DNA of 63,520 bases. Source: CG2-30-44-17 sp964344725 (lineage in GTDB: Bacteria > Patescibacteriota > Gracilibacteria > UBA1369 > UBA12470). Below, piece after piece: positions 1 through 8,745 of the stretch (its first letter is position 1; every line of letters begins with the position of its first letter). The position numbers and the translations under genes were made by a program. The DNA lies in contig CAYFOI010000004.1 of the NCBI GenBank assembly GCA_964344725.1, positions 1-63,520 of the forward strand, given 5' to 3'. The notes beneath the pieces are model-generated. The model worked only from the letters and a program-made list of their open reading frames with translations, did no database searches and was not told where the DNA came from.

Positions 1-2
1 AA

Positions 3-1029
3 ATGATCATCGTAATGAAAAGACACGCTCCACGTGAGCACGCTGACCATATTATCGACCAACTACAAGAACAAGGTTTCGAACCTGTCCCATTGTACGG
101 CGTAGAACGAACAGTAATCGCCGTAATTGGCGACGAACGCAAACTGGACATAGCTCACCTGCGAGCAATGCCAAGCGTAGGACAAGTTATGCCTGTCTTA
201 AAGCCTTACAAACTCGCATCTCGTGAAAGCCAACCAGAAACAACCGTAATCGACATCAACGGAGTTAAAATCGGAGGCGAAGAGATCGCAATCATGGCTG
301 GACCTTGCAGTGTAGAAAGCCAAGAGCAAATGGACGTAACAGCCCGCGCAGTCTCAAAAGCTGGAGCTAGAATCCTTCGAGGAGGTGCATACAAACCACG
401 AACAGGCCCATACTCTTTCGAAGGACACAAAGAAGACGGCCTCAAAATGATGAGAAAAGCTGCAGACGCAAACGACATGATTATCGTCACAGAAATCATG
501 GATGCACGCNNNNNNNNNNGACACAGTAATGAAATACACCGACATCCTCCAAGTAGGAGCCCGCAACATGCAGAACTTCACGCTTCTTAGAGAGCTTTCA
601 AAAGTAAAAAAACCTGTCCTCCTAAAGAGAGGCCTCTGCGCAACAATGAAGGAATTCCTACTCGCAGCAGAGTACTTACTATCAGGAGGAAACAACGAAG
701 TAATCCTTTGCGAACGCGGTATTCGAACTTACGAAGACGATATGCGTAATACGCTATCAATCGGTGCAGTGGCAAGAATCAAAGAACTAAGTCACCTACC
801 ACTTGTAGTCGACCCAAGCCATGCAACAGGTAGAGCAAGCTTAGTCGCACCAGCTTCCTTAGCATCAATCGCAGCAGGAGCAGACGGACTAATTATCGAA
901 GTCCACCCTAACCCGGAAGAAGCATTATCAGACGGAGACCAATCCATAACTCCAGAAGAATTCAGTGACTTAATGCTAAAGATGGGACCTGTCGCTGCAG
1001 CTGTAGGCAGAACAGTTAACCAAAACTAA
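3..1029 (+). CDS. aroF: 3-deoxy-7-phosphoheptulonate (DAHP) synthase, type I-beta, interrupted by an assembly gap
   Basis: First enzyme of the shikimate pathway, condensing phosphoenolpyruvate and erythrose 4-phosphate in the cytoplasm. Residues 1 to about 70 look like the ferredoxin-like regulatory domain of Thermotoga-type enzymes. The junction KPYKLASRE is followed by barrel motifs AGPCSVES (99-106), RGGAYKPRTGPYSF (126-139), then downstream QVGARN, PVLLKRG, ILCERGIRT, VDPSHATGR and IIEVHPNPE. Ten Ns at 510-519 break the reading frame: residues up to DAR are in one frame and DTVMKYTD resumes in another. Comparison with the family (DPRDVELVAEYAD-like) suggests only about two residues are missing, so the frameshift is probably an assembly placeholder and not a mutation. 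It heads a run of aro genes; the spacer to aroB is a heptamer array. Identity is secure; the exact gap length is unknown. Confidence 0.93.
510..519. other. assembly gap (10 Ns) inside aroF
   Basis: Ten consecutive N bases. Conserved DAHP synthase sequence continues on both sides in different frames, so the true missing length is a multiple of three and is probably about 6 nt. Confidence 0.98.
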
Positions 1030-1039
1030 TATTCCACCT

Positions 1040-1088
1040 CTACTGTCTACTCTTTACTGACTACTGACTATTTTCTACTGACTAAAAT
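1040..1088 (+). repeat. heptamer array between aroF and aroB
   Basis: Seven 7-nt units (CTACTGT, CTACTCT, TTACTGA, CTACTGA, CTATTTT, CTACTGA, CTAAAAT) end exactly at the aroB ATG. The array is preceded by a CTCCA-like box (TTCCACCT). No Shine-Dalgarno sequence is present. Confidence 0.85.
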
Positions 1089-2069
1089 ATGAAAGTTAAA
1101 TTCCAGATAAAAAACGGCATCAGAAAAGATTTAGGCAAAATCCTAAAAGAACTGGGCTATAACTGGTACGTAGTAGTGACCGATGAGAACGTCTACAAAC
1201 ACTACAAGCATGATATACCAGAAGACATCGATGTAATCATCAAACCTGCCGGCGAAGACCTCAAGAAACTCAAAAACATCGAAATAGCAGCACAAAGGCT
1301 CGTAAACCTAGGACTAGACCGAGGTAGCTGCTTAATCGCACTAGGAGGCGGCGTCATTGGAGATTTCACAGGGTTTCTGGCATCAACTTACATGCGAGGA
1401 ATCCCATACATCCAAATCCCAACAACTCTGCTATCAATGGTCGACTCCAGCATCGGCGGGAAGACAGGAGTTAATCTACCAAACGGCAAGAATCTTATAG
1501 GTACATTTACGCAGCCAGTAACAACACTTATCGATCCTGAGTTCCTGAAAACTTTGCCTAAAAAAGAGCTCCTTAACGGGTTGGCCGAGACCATAAAACA
1601 CGCCTGTATAAGCGACCCAGCTCTATTTAAATTTTTAGAAAAAAATCACAAGAAGATCCTCGACAAAGACACTGAAGCCTTGAACAAATTAATTACTCAG
1701 TCATCGGCAGTAAAAATTGCAATAGTTCAAAAAGACGAAAAAGAAAAAGGCTTGCGCATGCTACTTAACTACGGTCACACAATCGGCCACGCAATAGAAC
1801 AAGCAAGCAATTACAAACTAAGCCACGGCGAAGCTGTTTCAATAGGGATACACCAGATTAACCTGCTTTCGCAGTTCCCAGAAACAGAACGAGTCGAAGC
1901 ATTGCTACAACTATACGGACTACCAACACAGATCCCACCTCAAATCAGCCGAGACAAAGTCAAAGAGCTCATAAAGCACGACAAAAAGAACCAAAATGGA
2001 AAAACGACTTTCATCGTTTTAGACAAAATCGGCAAAGCACATACCACACAAAAACTTCAATATGACTAA
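1089..2069 (+). CDS. aroB: 3-dehydroquinate synthase
   Basis: Converts DAHP to 3-dehydroquinate using NAD and a divalent metal; second step of the shikimate pathway. The 326-residue product is shorter than the usual ~360. The NAD-binding motif GGGVIGD (86-92) and PTTLLSMVDSSIGGKTGVN (111-129) are intact. Metal-ligand regions are NGLAETIKHA (about 163-172), LLNYGHTIGHAIE and LSHGEAVSIG. The ATG lies immediately after a heptamer array and has no ribosome-binding site. It overlaps aroA by 8 nt, consistent with one aro operon. Confidence 0.96.
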   Translation: MKVKFQIKNGIRKDLGKILKELGYNWYVVVTDENVYKHYKHDIPEDIDVIIKPAGEDLKKLKNIEIAAQRLVNLGLDRGSCLIALGGGVIGDFTGFLASTYMRGIPYIQIPTTLLSMVDSSIGGKTGVNLPNGKNLIGTFTQPVTTLIDPEFLKTLPKKELLNGLAETIKHACISDPALFKFLEKNHKKILDKDTEALNKLITQSSAVKIAIVQKDEKEKGLRMLLNYGHTIGHAIEQASNYKLSHGEAVSIGIHQINLLSQFPETERVEALLQLYGLPTQIPPQISRDKVKELIKHDKKNQNGKTTFIVLDKIGKAHTTQKLQYD

Positions 2070-3234
2070 GAAGATAAACGTCCCAGCTTCAAAGAGCTAT
2101 ATGAACAGGGCACTGCTTCTTGCAGCCCTAAGAGACGGACAAACAACCCTGCTGAATCCACTAGACTGTGACGACAGCCGCTACATGATCGCCGCACTCC
2201 GCGAACTAGGCATAGAAATTGAACAAAAAAATAGTACAGAAATCATAGTACGCGGCTCTGGCGGGCGATTTAAAGAGCCTCTCAAGCCACTAGACGTAGG
2301 ACTCGCCGGAACCACAATGCGCTTCCTAACACCAGCATTAGCAGCTCAATCATTCACATCAATCTTGACTGGAAACAAGCGCATGCAAGAGCGCCCAATG
2401 AAAGATCTTATAGAGGCACTCACCTCTCTAGGATTCGAAATAGAGCACAACAACTTCTGCCCACCATTAACAATCCACGGAGATTCATCAATCAAACCTG
2501 AAAAAATTGAGGTTTCGTCAGAAATAAGCAGCCAGTATGTTTCGGCCCTGATGCTATCAGCTCCCCTATTCGGCGACCCCGAGATAATCCTCACAGGTAA
2601 AACAGTCTCAAAGCCTTACATAAAGATGACCGAAAACATCATAGAAAACTTCGGAGACACCTACACAGTCGAAACTGACGCCTCAAGCGCAAGCTATTTC
2701 TTTGCACTCGGAGCTCTCGGATTCGACGTAAAAGTCATGAATCTAACCCGAAAAAGCCTCCAAGCGGACATTCAAGCCCTAAACTACATGGAGAAAATGG
2801 GATGCACAGTAATAGAAGATGAAGAGGGCATCCAAGTAATAGGCCCTGAGGAACTAAAACCTCTTGGAGAAGTTGATCTGCGTGAACTTCCGGATTCAGC
2901 AATGACACTAGCCACTCTATGCTGCTTCATCCCAGGAGATAACATTCTAACAGGACTCCACAATCTACGTTACAAAGAAACAGATCGACTAGCAGCATTG
3001 GCAGCAGAACTTTCCAAAACAGGAGCACGAGTCAGAGACACAGAAGACAGCTTTGAAATTAAAGGTACCAAAGACTTACACGGAGCAACTATCGAGACTT
3101 ACGACGACCATCGCATGGCAATGTGCGCAGCAGTACTCAAATCACGTATCCCAAACATAGAAATCCTAGATCCAGGATGCGTTTCAAAAACCTACCCGAA
3201 TTTTTGGGAAGATTATGAAAAAGCAACATCATGA
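2062..3234 (+). CDS. aroA: 3-phosphoshikimate 1-carboxyvinyltransferase (EPSP synthase)
   Basis: Transfers the enolpyruvyl group of PEP to shikimate 3-phosphate. Visible active-site blocks: VPASKSYMNRALLL near the N-terminus (Lys/Ser/Arg), GLAGTTMRFLTPA, MQERPMKDLIEAL, SSQYVSALMLSAPL, SKPYIKM, LPDSAMTLATL, RYKETDRLAALAAEL, DDHRMAMCAA and a C-terminal VSKTYPNFW lysine. At 390 residues it is shorter than the ~430-residue norm. The main loss is between SKPYIKM and DASSASYFF, where about 20 residues present in most family members are missing. It overlaps aroB by 8 nt and the MFS gene by 4 nt (ATGA). UGA is its stop, which argues against UGA recoding. Confidence 0.96.
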   Translation: MTKKINVPASKSYMNRALLLAALRDGQTTLLNPLDCDDSRYMIAALRELGIEIEQKNSTEIIVRGSGGRFKEPLKPLDVGLAGTTMRFLTPALAAQSFTSILTGNKRMQERPMKDLIEALTSLGFEIEHNNFCPPLTIHGDSSIKPEKIEVSSEISSQYVSALMLSAPLFGDPEIILTGKTVSKPYIKMTENIIENFGDTYTVETDASSASYFFALGALGFDVKVMNLTRKSLQADIQALNYMEKMGCTVIEDEEGIQVIGPEELKPLGEVDLRELPDSAMTLATLCCFIPGDNILTGLHNLRYKETDRLAALAAELSKTGARVRDTEDSFEIKGTKDLHGATIETYDDHRMAMCAAVLKSRIPNIEILDPGCVSKTYPNFWEDYEKATS

Positions 3235-4379
3235 ATTCGCCTAAAAAAAATCTGAACCTGCTAACCCTAATCCAGAGTTCACAAAGATTTATAATGAACT
3301 CTCTGGGTTTCTTTTGGGCAATTTACTTTGCACAGATAGGACTCACAGGGACACAAATTGGCGTCATGTTTTCAACAGTAATGATAACAGGCTTATTCAT
3401 CACATTCCCTATCGGCCTTACAAACGACCGAATCCCATCAAAAAGACTGCTTCAAATAGGACTCCTACTCATAGCTACAGAATTTTTAGTCTTAAGCCAA
3501 ACACAATCATTCCCATTAATGCTAGCAATGTTCTTCATAGGAGGAATCGGAGCAAAACTATACAACATCTCGATGGACAGCCTCTTCTATAAGACAGCAG
3601 GCGATGAAGAACCATCTCACAGGATAAAAACATACGTAAGTTTTTACCTGCTAGCAGCAGGACTCGGAGCTCTTTTTAGCGGCAATCTACTGGGATATTT
3701 AGATTTTCAAAACTATTTACTTGTAGTTTGCGGCCTTGTAATAGGAATCCTTGGACTATCGAGCCTTCTGCCTATGACAGAAACCTTTAAATTCGAACTA
3801 AAATCCTACAAAAAAGATATCGCAAAACCTCACGTCTTACTCTTTATCAGCATAATCTTCAGCTTCGCAATCCATATGGGATCAGAATTCACCTCATACG
3901 GCCCATTCTTAAAAGACAACCTCGGACTCACCTTCCAACAAATGGGACTGTATATAGGAACAGCAATCGCATTCATGTTCGTTTCCGTAAGATTAACCAA
4001 CCGAGCAATAGAGAAAGGTGTAAGCATGCGCAAAATAGTCACCACAGGATTACTACTATCTGGTATAGGATACCTCATCATGCTTTACCCTAACGTATGG
4101 ATATCATTCACCGGAAGAGTAATCCACGAAGCAGGAGACGCAATGATGTTCGTATTCCTCTACACAGGGGTCTCGCAATTCTTCAAAAAAGGACGTGTTG
4201 GCGGCAACGCAGGCCTCATAACACTAACACAAACCTCAGCCATGGCATTAAGCGCACTGGCTTTTGGCCCACTTGGAGCTTCCTTTGGACACGAAGTTCC
4301 TATTATAATTGGAGCTGCCACAACTTTGCTTGCAATAATCTTATTAAAAGAATATGAACGTTGTTATAATAAAGCGTGA
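3231..4379 (+). CDS. MFS transporter in the aro operon
   Basis: A 382-residue polytopic membrane protein with about 12 hydrophobic segments and the major facilitator style (TGTQIGVMFSTVMITGLFITFPIG, PIGLTNDRIPSKRLL loop). The substrate cannot be read from sequence. Its place between aroA and aroK is suggestive of an aromatic-pathway metabolite, but this is only inference. It starts in a 4-nt ATGA overlap with aroA and overlaps aroK by 26 nt. Its last residues (YNKA then TGA) are encoded by the segment inserted in aroK. Removing that segment would make this protein end YNRDEG with a TAG stop instead. Confidence 0.85.
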   Translation: MNSPKKNLNLLTLIQSSQRFIMNSLGFFWAIYFAQIGLTGTQIGVMFSTVMITGLFITFPIGLTNDRIPSKRLLQIGLLLIATEFLVLSQTQSFPLMLAMFFIGGIGAKLYNISMDSLFYKTAGDEEPSHRIKTYVSFYLLAAGLGALFSGNLLGYLDFQNYLLVVCGLVIGILGLSSLLPMTETFKFELKSYKKDIAKPHVLLFISIIFSFAIHMGSEFTSYGPFLKDNLGLTFQQMGLYIGTAIAFMFVSVRLTNRAIEKGVSMRKIVTTGLLLSGIGYLIMLYPNVWISFTGRVIHEAGDAMMFVFLYTGVSQFFKKGRVGGNAGLITLTQTSAMALSALAFGPLGASFGHEVPIIIGAATTLLAIILLKEYERCYNKA

Positions 4380-5043
4380 GCTAAAATTATACGAGCGCAC
4401 GGCGAAACAGAAGGGTTGGGTCTTGTGGGCCCCAAACCGTAGTGTTTCTAAGTTTAGCGAGAATGATTTTGGCGAACAACAGCTGGGAGGGGGAGCCCGC
4501 GAGGGGGAACCCAAGGTGCCCACTCGCGCAAACGTTGTTATAACAGGGATGAGGGGTAGCGGAAAAAGCACCCTTGGACGCCTCATAGCAGCAAAACTAG
4601 GAAAAGATTTTATCGATCTTGACGATCGAATCGAAGAATTAGCGAACAAAAAAATTGCTCAAATAGTTGACGAACACGGTTGGACACATTTTCGCAATTT
4701 AGAGTCGCAAGTAGCAGAAGAAATAAGCAAAAAAGACAACCTAGTAATTTCAACCGGAGGAGGCACATTCCTAGACCCAGAGAACACAAAAAAGCTCAAA
4801 AAAAACGGCTTCGTATTGCTCCTAGTAGCAAGCATAGAAGCCTTAGAAAAACGAATAGGATTTGACCCTAACCGCCCTGCCCTAACAAACCAAAAGAGCC
4901 TCAAGGATGAACTCGAAGCTCTTTGGAACGAACGTAAAGATATTTATCTAGCAGCTGCCGATCTAACTTACGATAACAGCTCTGATCTCGATCCAACCTC
5001 AAAGGTTGATGAGATTATTGAGATGCTACCTATTACTCAGTAA
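4354..5043 (+). CDS. aroK: shikimate kinase with a 58-residue in-frame N-terminal insertion
   Basis: Phosphorylates shikimate with ATP. The kinase core has the Walker A GMRGSGKST (65-73), shikimate-binding DLDDRIE (from about 88), FRNLE, STGGGTF and the lid/adenine region NRPAL. The core after residue 58 is about 171 aa, the normal family length. Residues 2-59 are extra, GC-rich in coding and unlike any kinase. The bases for NVVI plus flank (AACGTTGTTATAA) occur at 4357-4369 and again at 4531-4543. Deleting one copy and the interval restores MNVVITGMRGSGKST, a textbook AroK N-terminus. The insertion is 174 nt, so the frame is kept. Translation could in principle start only at 4354 (as given) or at an unusual internal codon. 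The gene converges with the lipoprotein gene, overlapping it by 11 nt. Confidence 0.93.
   Translation: MNVVIIKRELKLYERTAKQKGWVLWAPNRSVSKFSENDFGEQQLGGGAREGEPKVPTRANVVITGMRGSGKSTLGRLIAAKLGKDFIDLDDRIEELANKKIAQIVDEHGWTHFRNLESQVAEEISKKDNLVISTGGGTFLDPENTKKLKKNGFVLLLVASIEALEKRIGFDPNRPALTNQKSLKDELEALWNERKDIYLAAADLTYDNSSDLDPTSKVDEIIEMLPITQ
4370..4543. mobile_element. 174-bp in-frame insert bounded by 13-bp direct repeats
   Basis: Interval 4370-4530 (161 nt) lies between two copies of AACGTTGTTATAA (4357-4369 and 4531-4543). By hand count it is about 55% GC overall and about 72% over the last 60 nt, far above the surrounding genes. It has no stop in the aroK frame and supplies the TGA that ends the upstream MFS gene. 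The 13-bp repeat has the form of a target-site duplication. No transposase is encoded and no second copy was noticed in the window. Behaviour resembles the Rickettsia palindromic elements that insert in frame in genes, but no homology is claimed. Confidence 0.7.
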
Positions 5044-5845
5044 GGCTTAGTATCGGTCCCTCAAACGGACCATACACATACTCAATATCAGAACAATCCT
5101 CAACTCCTCCATCAAAAGTACAAACCTTATCCCAGCAGGTTGTTTTAATATAGAAAGTATAATTATCAGTCATACTCCAGCTATCTTGATCAAAGAAAGA
5201 CTCTTCCAAATACACATTAGCAAGACAATCCCACCCATCGACTGCAATATCAGCACCCTTCTCAAAAAGTTCATAACCGTCAGGCAACGAATCAACCTCA
5301 TAAGCATTGCCTTCAGCAGTTGCAGTAAACATCACATAATCCTCAATATTATCATAATTAAGCATAGTAGCCTGAACCTCCTCGCTAATACGATCCGTAC
5401 CCTCAACATAGAACATACCATCCCCCTCAGACCGAATATACATCACACCGGTCTCAGGATCTACGACACAGTCATCCCCACACCAATCTATAGATGCAAC
5501 ATATATTGTTTTGGTCTCACCGAAGTAATCAACTTCTAGGGCTTCTACACCCCCTACAATATCAGTTGACTCAAGACCATAGTCAATATCTCCTAGAATC
5601 TCAGCTGGAGACAAACTTTCGAGATCATAATCGATACCCTCAACACGCCAGACACCATCCTCACAAAGGATGTACATTACGTCAGTTTCAGGATCAACGA
5701 CACAATTATCGTCACACCAATCTTCTGCGGTAACATAGATAGTTTGAGTTTCCCCAAAGTACTCAACTTCCAGAGCCTCATCAACCTGACATCCAGCAAA
5801 TACAAGGATCATCATTCCCCCTAAAATTACAAGTAGCTTTTTCAT
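5033..5845 (-). CDS. lipoprotein with two tandem internal repeats
   Basis: Predicted lipoprotein of 270 residues; function unknown. The start is chosen at MKKLLVILGG, giving a short basic n-region, hydrophobic core and lipobox LVFAGC. An upstream in-frame ATG would add 18 unlikely residues. The mature part holds two homologous blocks of about 55 residues, beginning ALEVEYFGETQTIYV and ALEVDYFGETKTIYV. Each carries a W-C-x3-C-VVDPET-x-VMYI pattern, so it arose by tandem duplication; the paired cysteines may form disulfides (a VKOR gene lies elsewhere in the window). A further Cys-containing domain follows. Its 3' end overlaps the 3' end of aroK by 11 nt on the opposite strand. Lgt, encoded near the right end, would modify it. 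Confidence 0.8.
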   Translation of the reverse strand: MKKLLVILGGMMILVFAGCQVDEALEVEYFGETQTIYVTAEDWCDDNCVVDPETDVMYILCEDGVWRVEGIDYDLESLSPAEILGDIDYGLESTDIVGGVEALEVDYFGETKTIYVASIDWCGDDCVVDPETGVMYIRSEGDGMFYVEGTDRISEEVQATMLNYDNIEDYVMFTATAEGNAYEVDSLPDGYELFEKGADIAVDGWDCLANVYLEESFFDQDSWSMTDNYTFYIKTTCWDKVCTFDGGVEDCSDIEYVYGPFEGPILSLTE

Positions 5846-5921
5846 GATTTTACATATTAAAGAATAAAGCTTTTTACATCTATACAATGCGAAATCCAAG
5901 CTTTATTACACTTTTTTCGCA

Positions 5922-5943
5922 AATTCTGTCCTAGGACAGAATT
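5922..5943. promoter_or_regulatory. 22-bp perfect palindrome
   Basis: The half-site AATTCTGTCCT is followed immediately by its exact reverse complement, with no spacer. It lies between the 3' end of the U32 gene and the 5' end of the lipoprotein gene (both minus). It could be an operator or a short transcript-end hairpin; no T-run follows on the minus strand. Confidence 0.5.
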
Positions 5944-5965
5944 CCAACCTATAAATTTGTAGAAA

Positions 5966-7237
5966 TCACGCAATAAGAATCCTCGCCAACCCTCCGCTAA
6001 GACCTTTTTCGCCCAAAACAAAAATACGCGCACCCGCCCCACCATGCACAGTATCAACCTCAGAACCATCTTCTTTGCGGAAAACTGTAACTTTAGTTTT
6101 CACCACTCCGGAAGGCATAACCACCTCAATATCACTGCCTACCTCCAAACGATTCTTAACCTCAACCGAATATTCACCCGGAGCAACCTCCTCACCAATA
6201 ATCCCAATAAACTTGGCCTTCCCAATAGGAGAATTAGCCTCGTAACGCATCGAATACTCCTTCAAATCACCAAACAAGAATCCAGGCGTATAACCTCGAG
6301 AAGAAACCTTATAAGCCTCCTCCATCAAGCTCTCATCAAACTCCTTCCCTGCCGCCAAATCATTAAGAGCCTGGCGATACATACGAACGACACAACCCGC
6401 ATAGTAAGCGGTCTTACTACGACCTTCGATCTTAAGACCATCAACTCCAATATCAATAAGCTCCTTCAGATAAGGAAGTAAGCACATATCACGAGCATTC
6501 ATCACATAAGTACCATGCTCATCCTCTGTAATCGGCATATATTCACCCGGACGCAAACTTTCCTCCAAAACCACATTTTTCCCCGAAAGATCTTCAAGAA
6601 CACCTTGATCATTCGGTTCTTCAAGAAGCTTATACTTAAACCTGCAAGCCTGGGCACAAGCCCCCTGATTCGGATCACGATAAGCCATATAATTCGAAAG
6701 CAGACATCGCCCACTATAAGCCACACAAATCGCCCCATGAACGAAGACCTCAAGCTCAACAGTAGGAACCTTCTCTTTGATCTCGCGAATCTCATCAATA
6801 TGAAGCTCCCTCGACAAAATCACACGCTTCACCCCTTGCTTATGCCAAAACTCCACACTCTTCCAATTCACATTATTAGCCTGAACAGATAAATGAATTC
6901 TCGCCTCAGGCCAGACCTCTTTGATAATCGAAATGACACCAGCATCCGCAGCAATAAGCGCATGCGGCTTAATCTCATCGCGAAGCCACTCAATATGCTT
7001 ATAAACCCCAGGGATCTTCGCATTCCTCGGATAAATATTCACAGCCACATTAATCCGCTTACCCACTTTGTCCGCATACTCCTTCCCCTTAATAATCTCC
7101 TCTTGCTGCATCTTTGAAGTCTTAGACCTCAAAGAAAACGCTGATGTCCCAACGTAAACCTCATCAGCACCATAATCGAATGCATACTGGAGTTTTTGTA
7201 AGTCGCCTCCAGGCGCGACTAGTACAGGTAGTTTCAT
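5966..7237 (-). CDS. peptidase U32 family protein, TrhP (YegQ)-like tRNA hydroxylation protein
   Basis: A 423-residue cytoplasmic protein of the U32 family. The N-terminus LPVLVAPGGDLQKLQYAFDYG, the LSVQANNVNWKSVEFW block and the signature EVFVHGAICVAYSGRCLLSN with downstream GACAQACRF are characteristic. Conserved cysteines sit in the last two blocks. Family members of this form (YegQ/TrhP) act in 5-hydroxyuridine formation at tRNA position 34; in E. coli that pathway is reported to depend on prephenate, a product downstream of the shikimate pathway encoded here. Assignment to TrhP over another U32 subgroup (for example RlhA) is by motif impression only. The C-terminal portion carries the usual beta-barrel-like segment (IGIIGEEVAPGEYSVEV). 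Confidence 0.82.
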   Translation of the reverse strand: MKLPVLVAPGGDLQKLQYAFDYGADEVYVGTSAFSLRSKTSKMQQEEIIKGKEYADKVGKRINVAVNIYPRNAKIPGVYKHIEWLRDEIKPHALIAADAGVISIIKEVWPEARIHLSVQANNVNWKSVEFWHKQGVKRVILSRELHIDEIREIKEKVPTVELEVFVHGAICVAYSGRCLLSNYMAYRDPNQGACAQACRFKYKLLEEPNDQGVLEDLSGKNVVLEESLRPGEYMPITEDEHGTYVMNARDMCLLPYLKELIDIGVDGLKIEGRSKTAYYAGCVVRMYRQALNDLAAGKEFDESLMEEAYKVSSRGYTPGFLFGDLKEYSMRYEANSPIGKAKFIGIIGEEVAPGEYSVEVKNRLEVGSDIEVVMPSGVVKTKVTVFRKEDGSEVDTVHGGAGARIFVLGEKGLSGGLARILIA

Positions 7238-7313
7238 GTTTTTAGACTTATTCCAAGTAAATCGTGAGAAAGCCTACCAAAAAATCTCCGAAAAATCTAT
7301 AATCGGTCCGTCA

Positions 7314-7340
7314 CTTCAAGTTCCTAACTTCTAGTTATAG
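7314..7340 (-). repeat. short inverted-repeat element, family B (minus orientation)
   Basis: Read on the minus strand it is CTATAACTAGAAGTTAGG followed by AACTTGAAG. This matches the hairpins at 32425 and 61473 and the element at 12836. It abuts the start codon of the next plus-strand gene. Confidence 0.6.
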
Positions 7341-7640
7341 ATGGCAACTCCAAAGTACAAAAAGTATTTCGAAGACATGTTTGCACTCCATCAGGAGAAA
7401 ATGATGAAATTCATGCTCCTCAATCAAGATTACGGACAAGACAAAAGAAAACATAAATCTCTTTTCGACCAAGAAGGCAAAGAGGTCCAAGAAATCGTAG
7501 AAGAATGGACAAACAAACTTTGCCACCAGATGGAAAAAGGACAAAACGGAGCTTATTCAAACAAACTTGCAGACAAATTCCTTGCAGAAGTTCAAAAATA
7601 CTTCCCTTATTATCATGAAATCGGAATTACAATCCGCTAA
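7341..7640 (+). CDS. small hypothetical protein
   Basis: A 99-residue soluble protein, Lys/Glu/Gln rich and probably mostly helical (FEDMFALHQEKMMKFMLLNQDYG). I recognise no domain. It starts directly after a family-B repeat and overlaps the likely nadB start by 26 nt, which suggests translational coupling with nadB and supports it being real. No signal peptide or membrane segment. Function is not inferred. Confidence 0.6.
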   Translation: MATPKYKKYFEDMFALHQEKMMKFMLLNQDYGQDKRKHKSLFDQEGKEVQEIVEEWTNKLCHQMEKGQNGAYSNKLADKFLAEVQKYFPYYHEIGITIR

Positions 7641-8736
7641 ATTCTTAATAGTCGGCTCAGGAGCAGCAGGACTAAACTTCGCACTCACCGCATCCAAATA
7701 TGGAAAAGTTCTTTTGATTACAAAAAAGGAACTTTCAGACAGCGCAACAGAGAAAGCCCAAGGAGGTATAGCCGCAGCAACATCCCCAAAAGACTCAATA
7801 GAAAAACATGTCAAGGACACCTTAAAAGCCGGCCACTACAAAAACAAAAAATCAGCAGTAAAATACATTCTAGAAAAAGGCCCTGAAGCAATAAAACACC
7901 TCCAAAACTTAGGAGTAAAATTCAACAAAACTCTAGGACGCGAAGGTGGCCACTCTGAAAGAAGAATCCATCATGTAGAAGATCACACCGGAGAAGCAAT
8001 AGAAAAAGCTCTAATTCGCGCAGTCCGCAAACAACCAAACATCGAAATCCTCGAGCATACCCGCGCAAAAAAACTTATCAAAAGAGATAGCATAATCACA
8101 GGGATAACCACAGGCTCTGAACAAAAAATTTATGCAGAAGCAGTCATCCTCGCAACAGGAGGAATTGGCCAGAAATTCCCACACACAACAAACCCAGAAA
8201 TATCTACAGGAGACGGCATAGACATGGCAAAAAAAGCAGGAGCAAAGCTAATGGACATGCAACACATACAGTTCCACCCAACAGTCTTAAAAGCCCCTGG
8301 CAAACCAACATTTATGTTAACAGAAGCACTCAGAGGAGAAGGCGCAAAACTCGTAAACGAGAAAGGAGAAAGATTCACAGATGAACTCGCCCCACGCGAC
8401 ACAGTTTGCGCAGCCATCAACAAACAAAAACAAGTATTTCTCGATATAACTCACAAAAAAGCGGACTGGATCCGCAAACATTTCCCTCTAGTATACAAAA
8501 CCCTCAAGAAACATGGATTCGATTTAACCAAAGACAAAATCCCAGTAGCACCAGCCGCCCACTACCTATGCGGAGGAATTGCAACAGATTTGCAAGGCAG
8601 AACTTCCCTACCAGGCTTATATGCATACGGCGAAACCGCCCGAACAGGTCTTCACGGTTCAAACAGACTAGCCTCAAACTCGCTTTTGGAAGCAATAGCA
8701 ACTACAATGGACCTACCTACAGAACTCAAATCCTAA
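7615..8736 (+). CDS. nadB: L-aspartate oxidase, short form lacking the C-terminal helical domain
   Basis: FAD enzyme oxidising L-aspartate to iminoaspartate for NAD synthesis. The start at MKSELQSAKFLIVG places the dinucleotide fold (VGSGAAGLNFAL) at the N-terminus; an upstream in-frame ATG at 7567 would add 16 residues and deepen the overlap. Substrate and FAD motifs are present: DSATEKAQGGIAAA, QFHPTVL, EALRGEGAKLVN, APAAHYLCGGI and GLHGSNRLASNSLLEA. The 373-residue protein stops just after that last motif, whereas typical NadB (~540 aa) continues with a three-helix C-terminal domain. The catalytic and capping domains appear complete, so it may be active. nadA and nadC are not in the window. 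Confidence 0.88.
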   Translation: MKSELQSAKFLIVGSGAAGLNFALTASKYGKVLLITKKELSDSATEKAQGGIAAATSPKDSIEKHVKDTLKAGHYKNKKSAVKYILEKGPEAIKHLQNLGVKFNKTLGREGGHSERRIHHVEDHTGEAIEKALIRAVRKQPNIEILEHTRAKKLIKRDSIITGITTGSEQKIYAEAVILATGGIGQKFPHTTNPEISTGDGIDMAKKAGAKLMDMQHIQFHPTVLKAPGKPTFMLTEALRGEGAKLVNEKGERFTDELAPRDTVCAAINKQKQVFLDITHKKADWIRKHFPLVYKTLKKHGFDLTKDKIPVAPAAHYLCGGIATDLQGRTSLPGLYAYGETARTGLHGSNRLASNSLLEAIATTMDLPTELKS

Positions 8737-8745
8737 TCAAAAAAA

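Noticed and set aside
4344..4649. Minus-strand frame across the aroK insertion
   Set aside because: Spans the insert and aroK core in antisense; could reflect the element's own bias but there is no evidence of expression.
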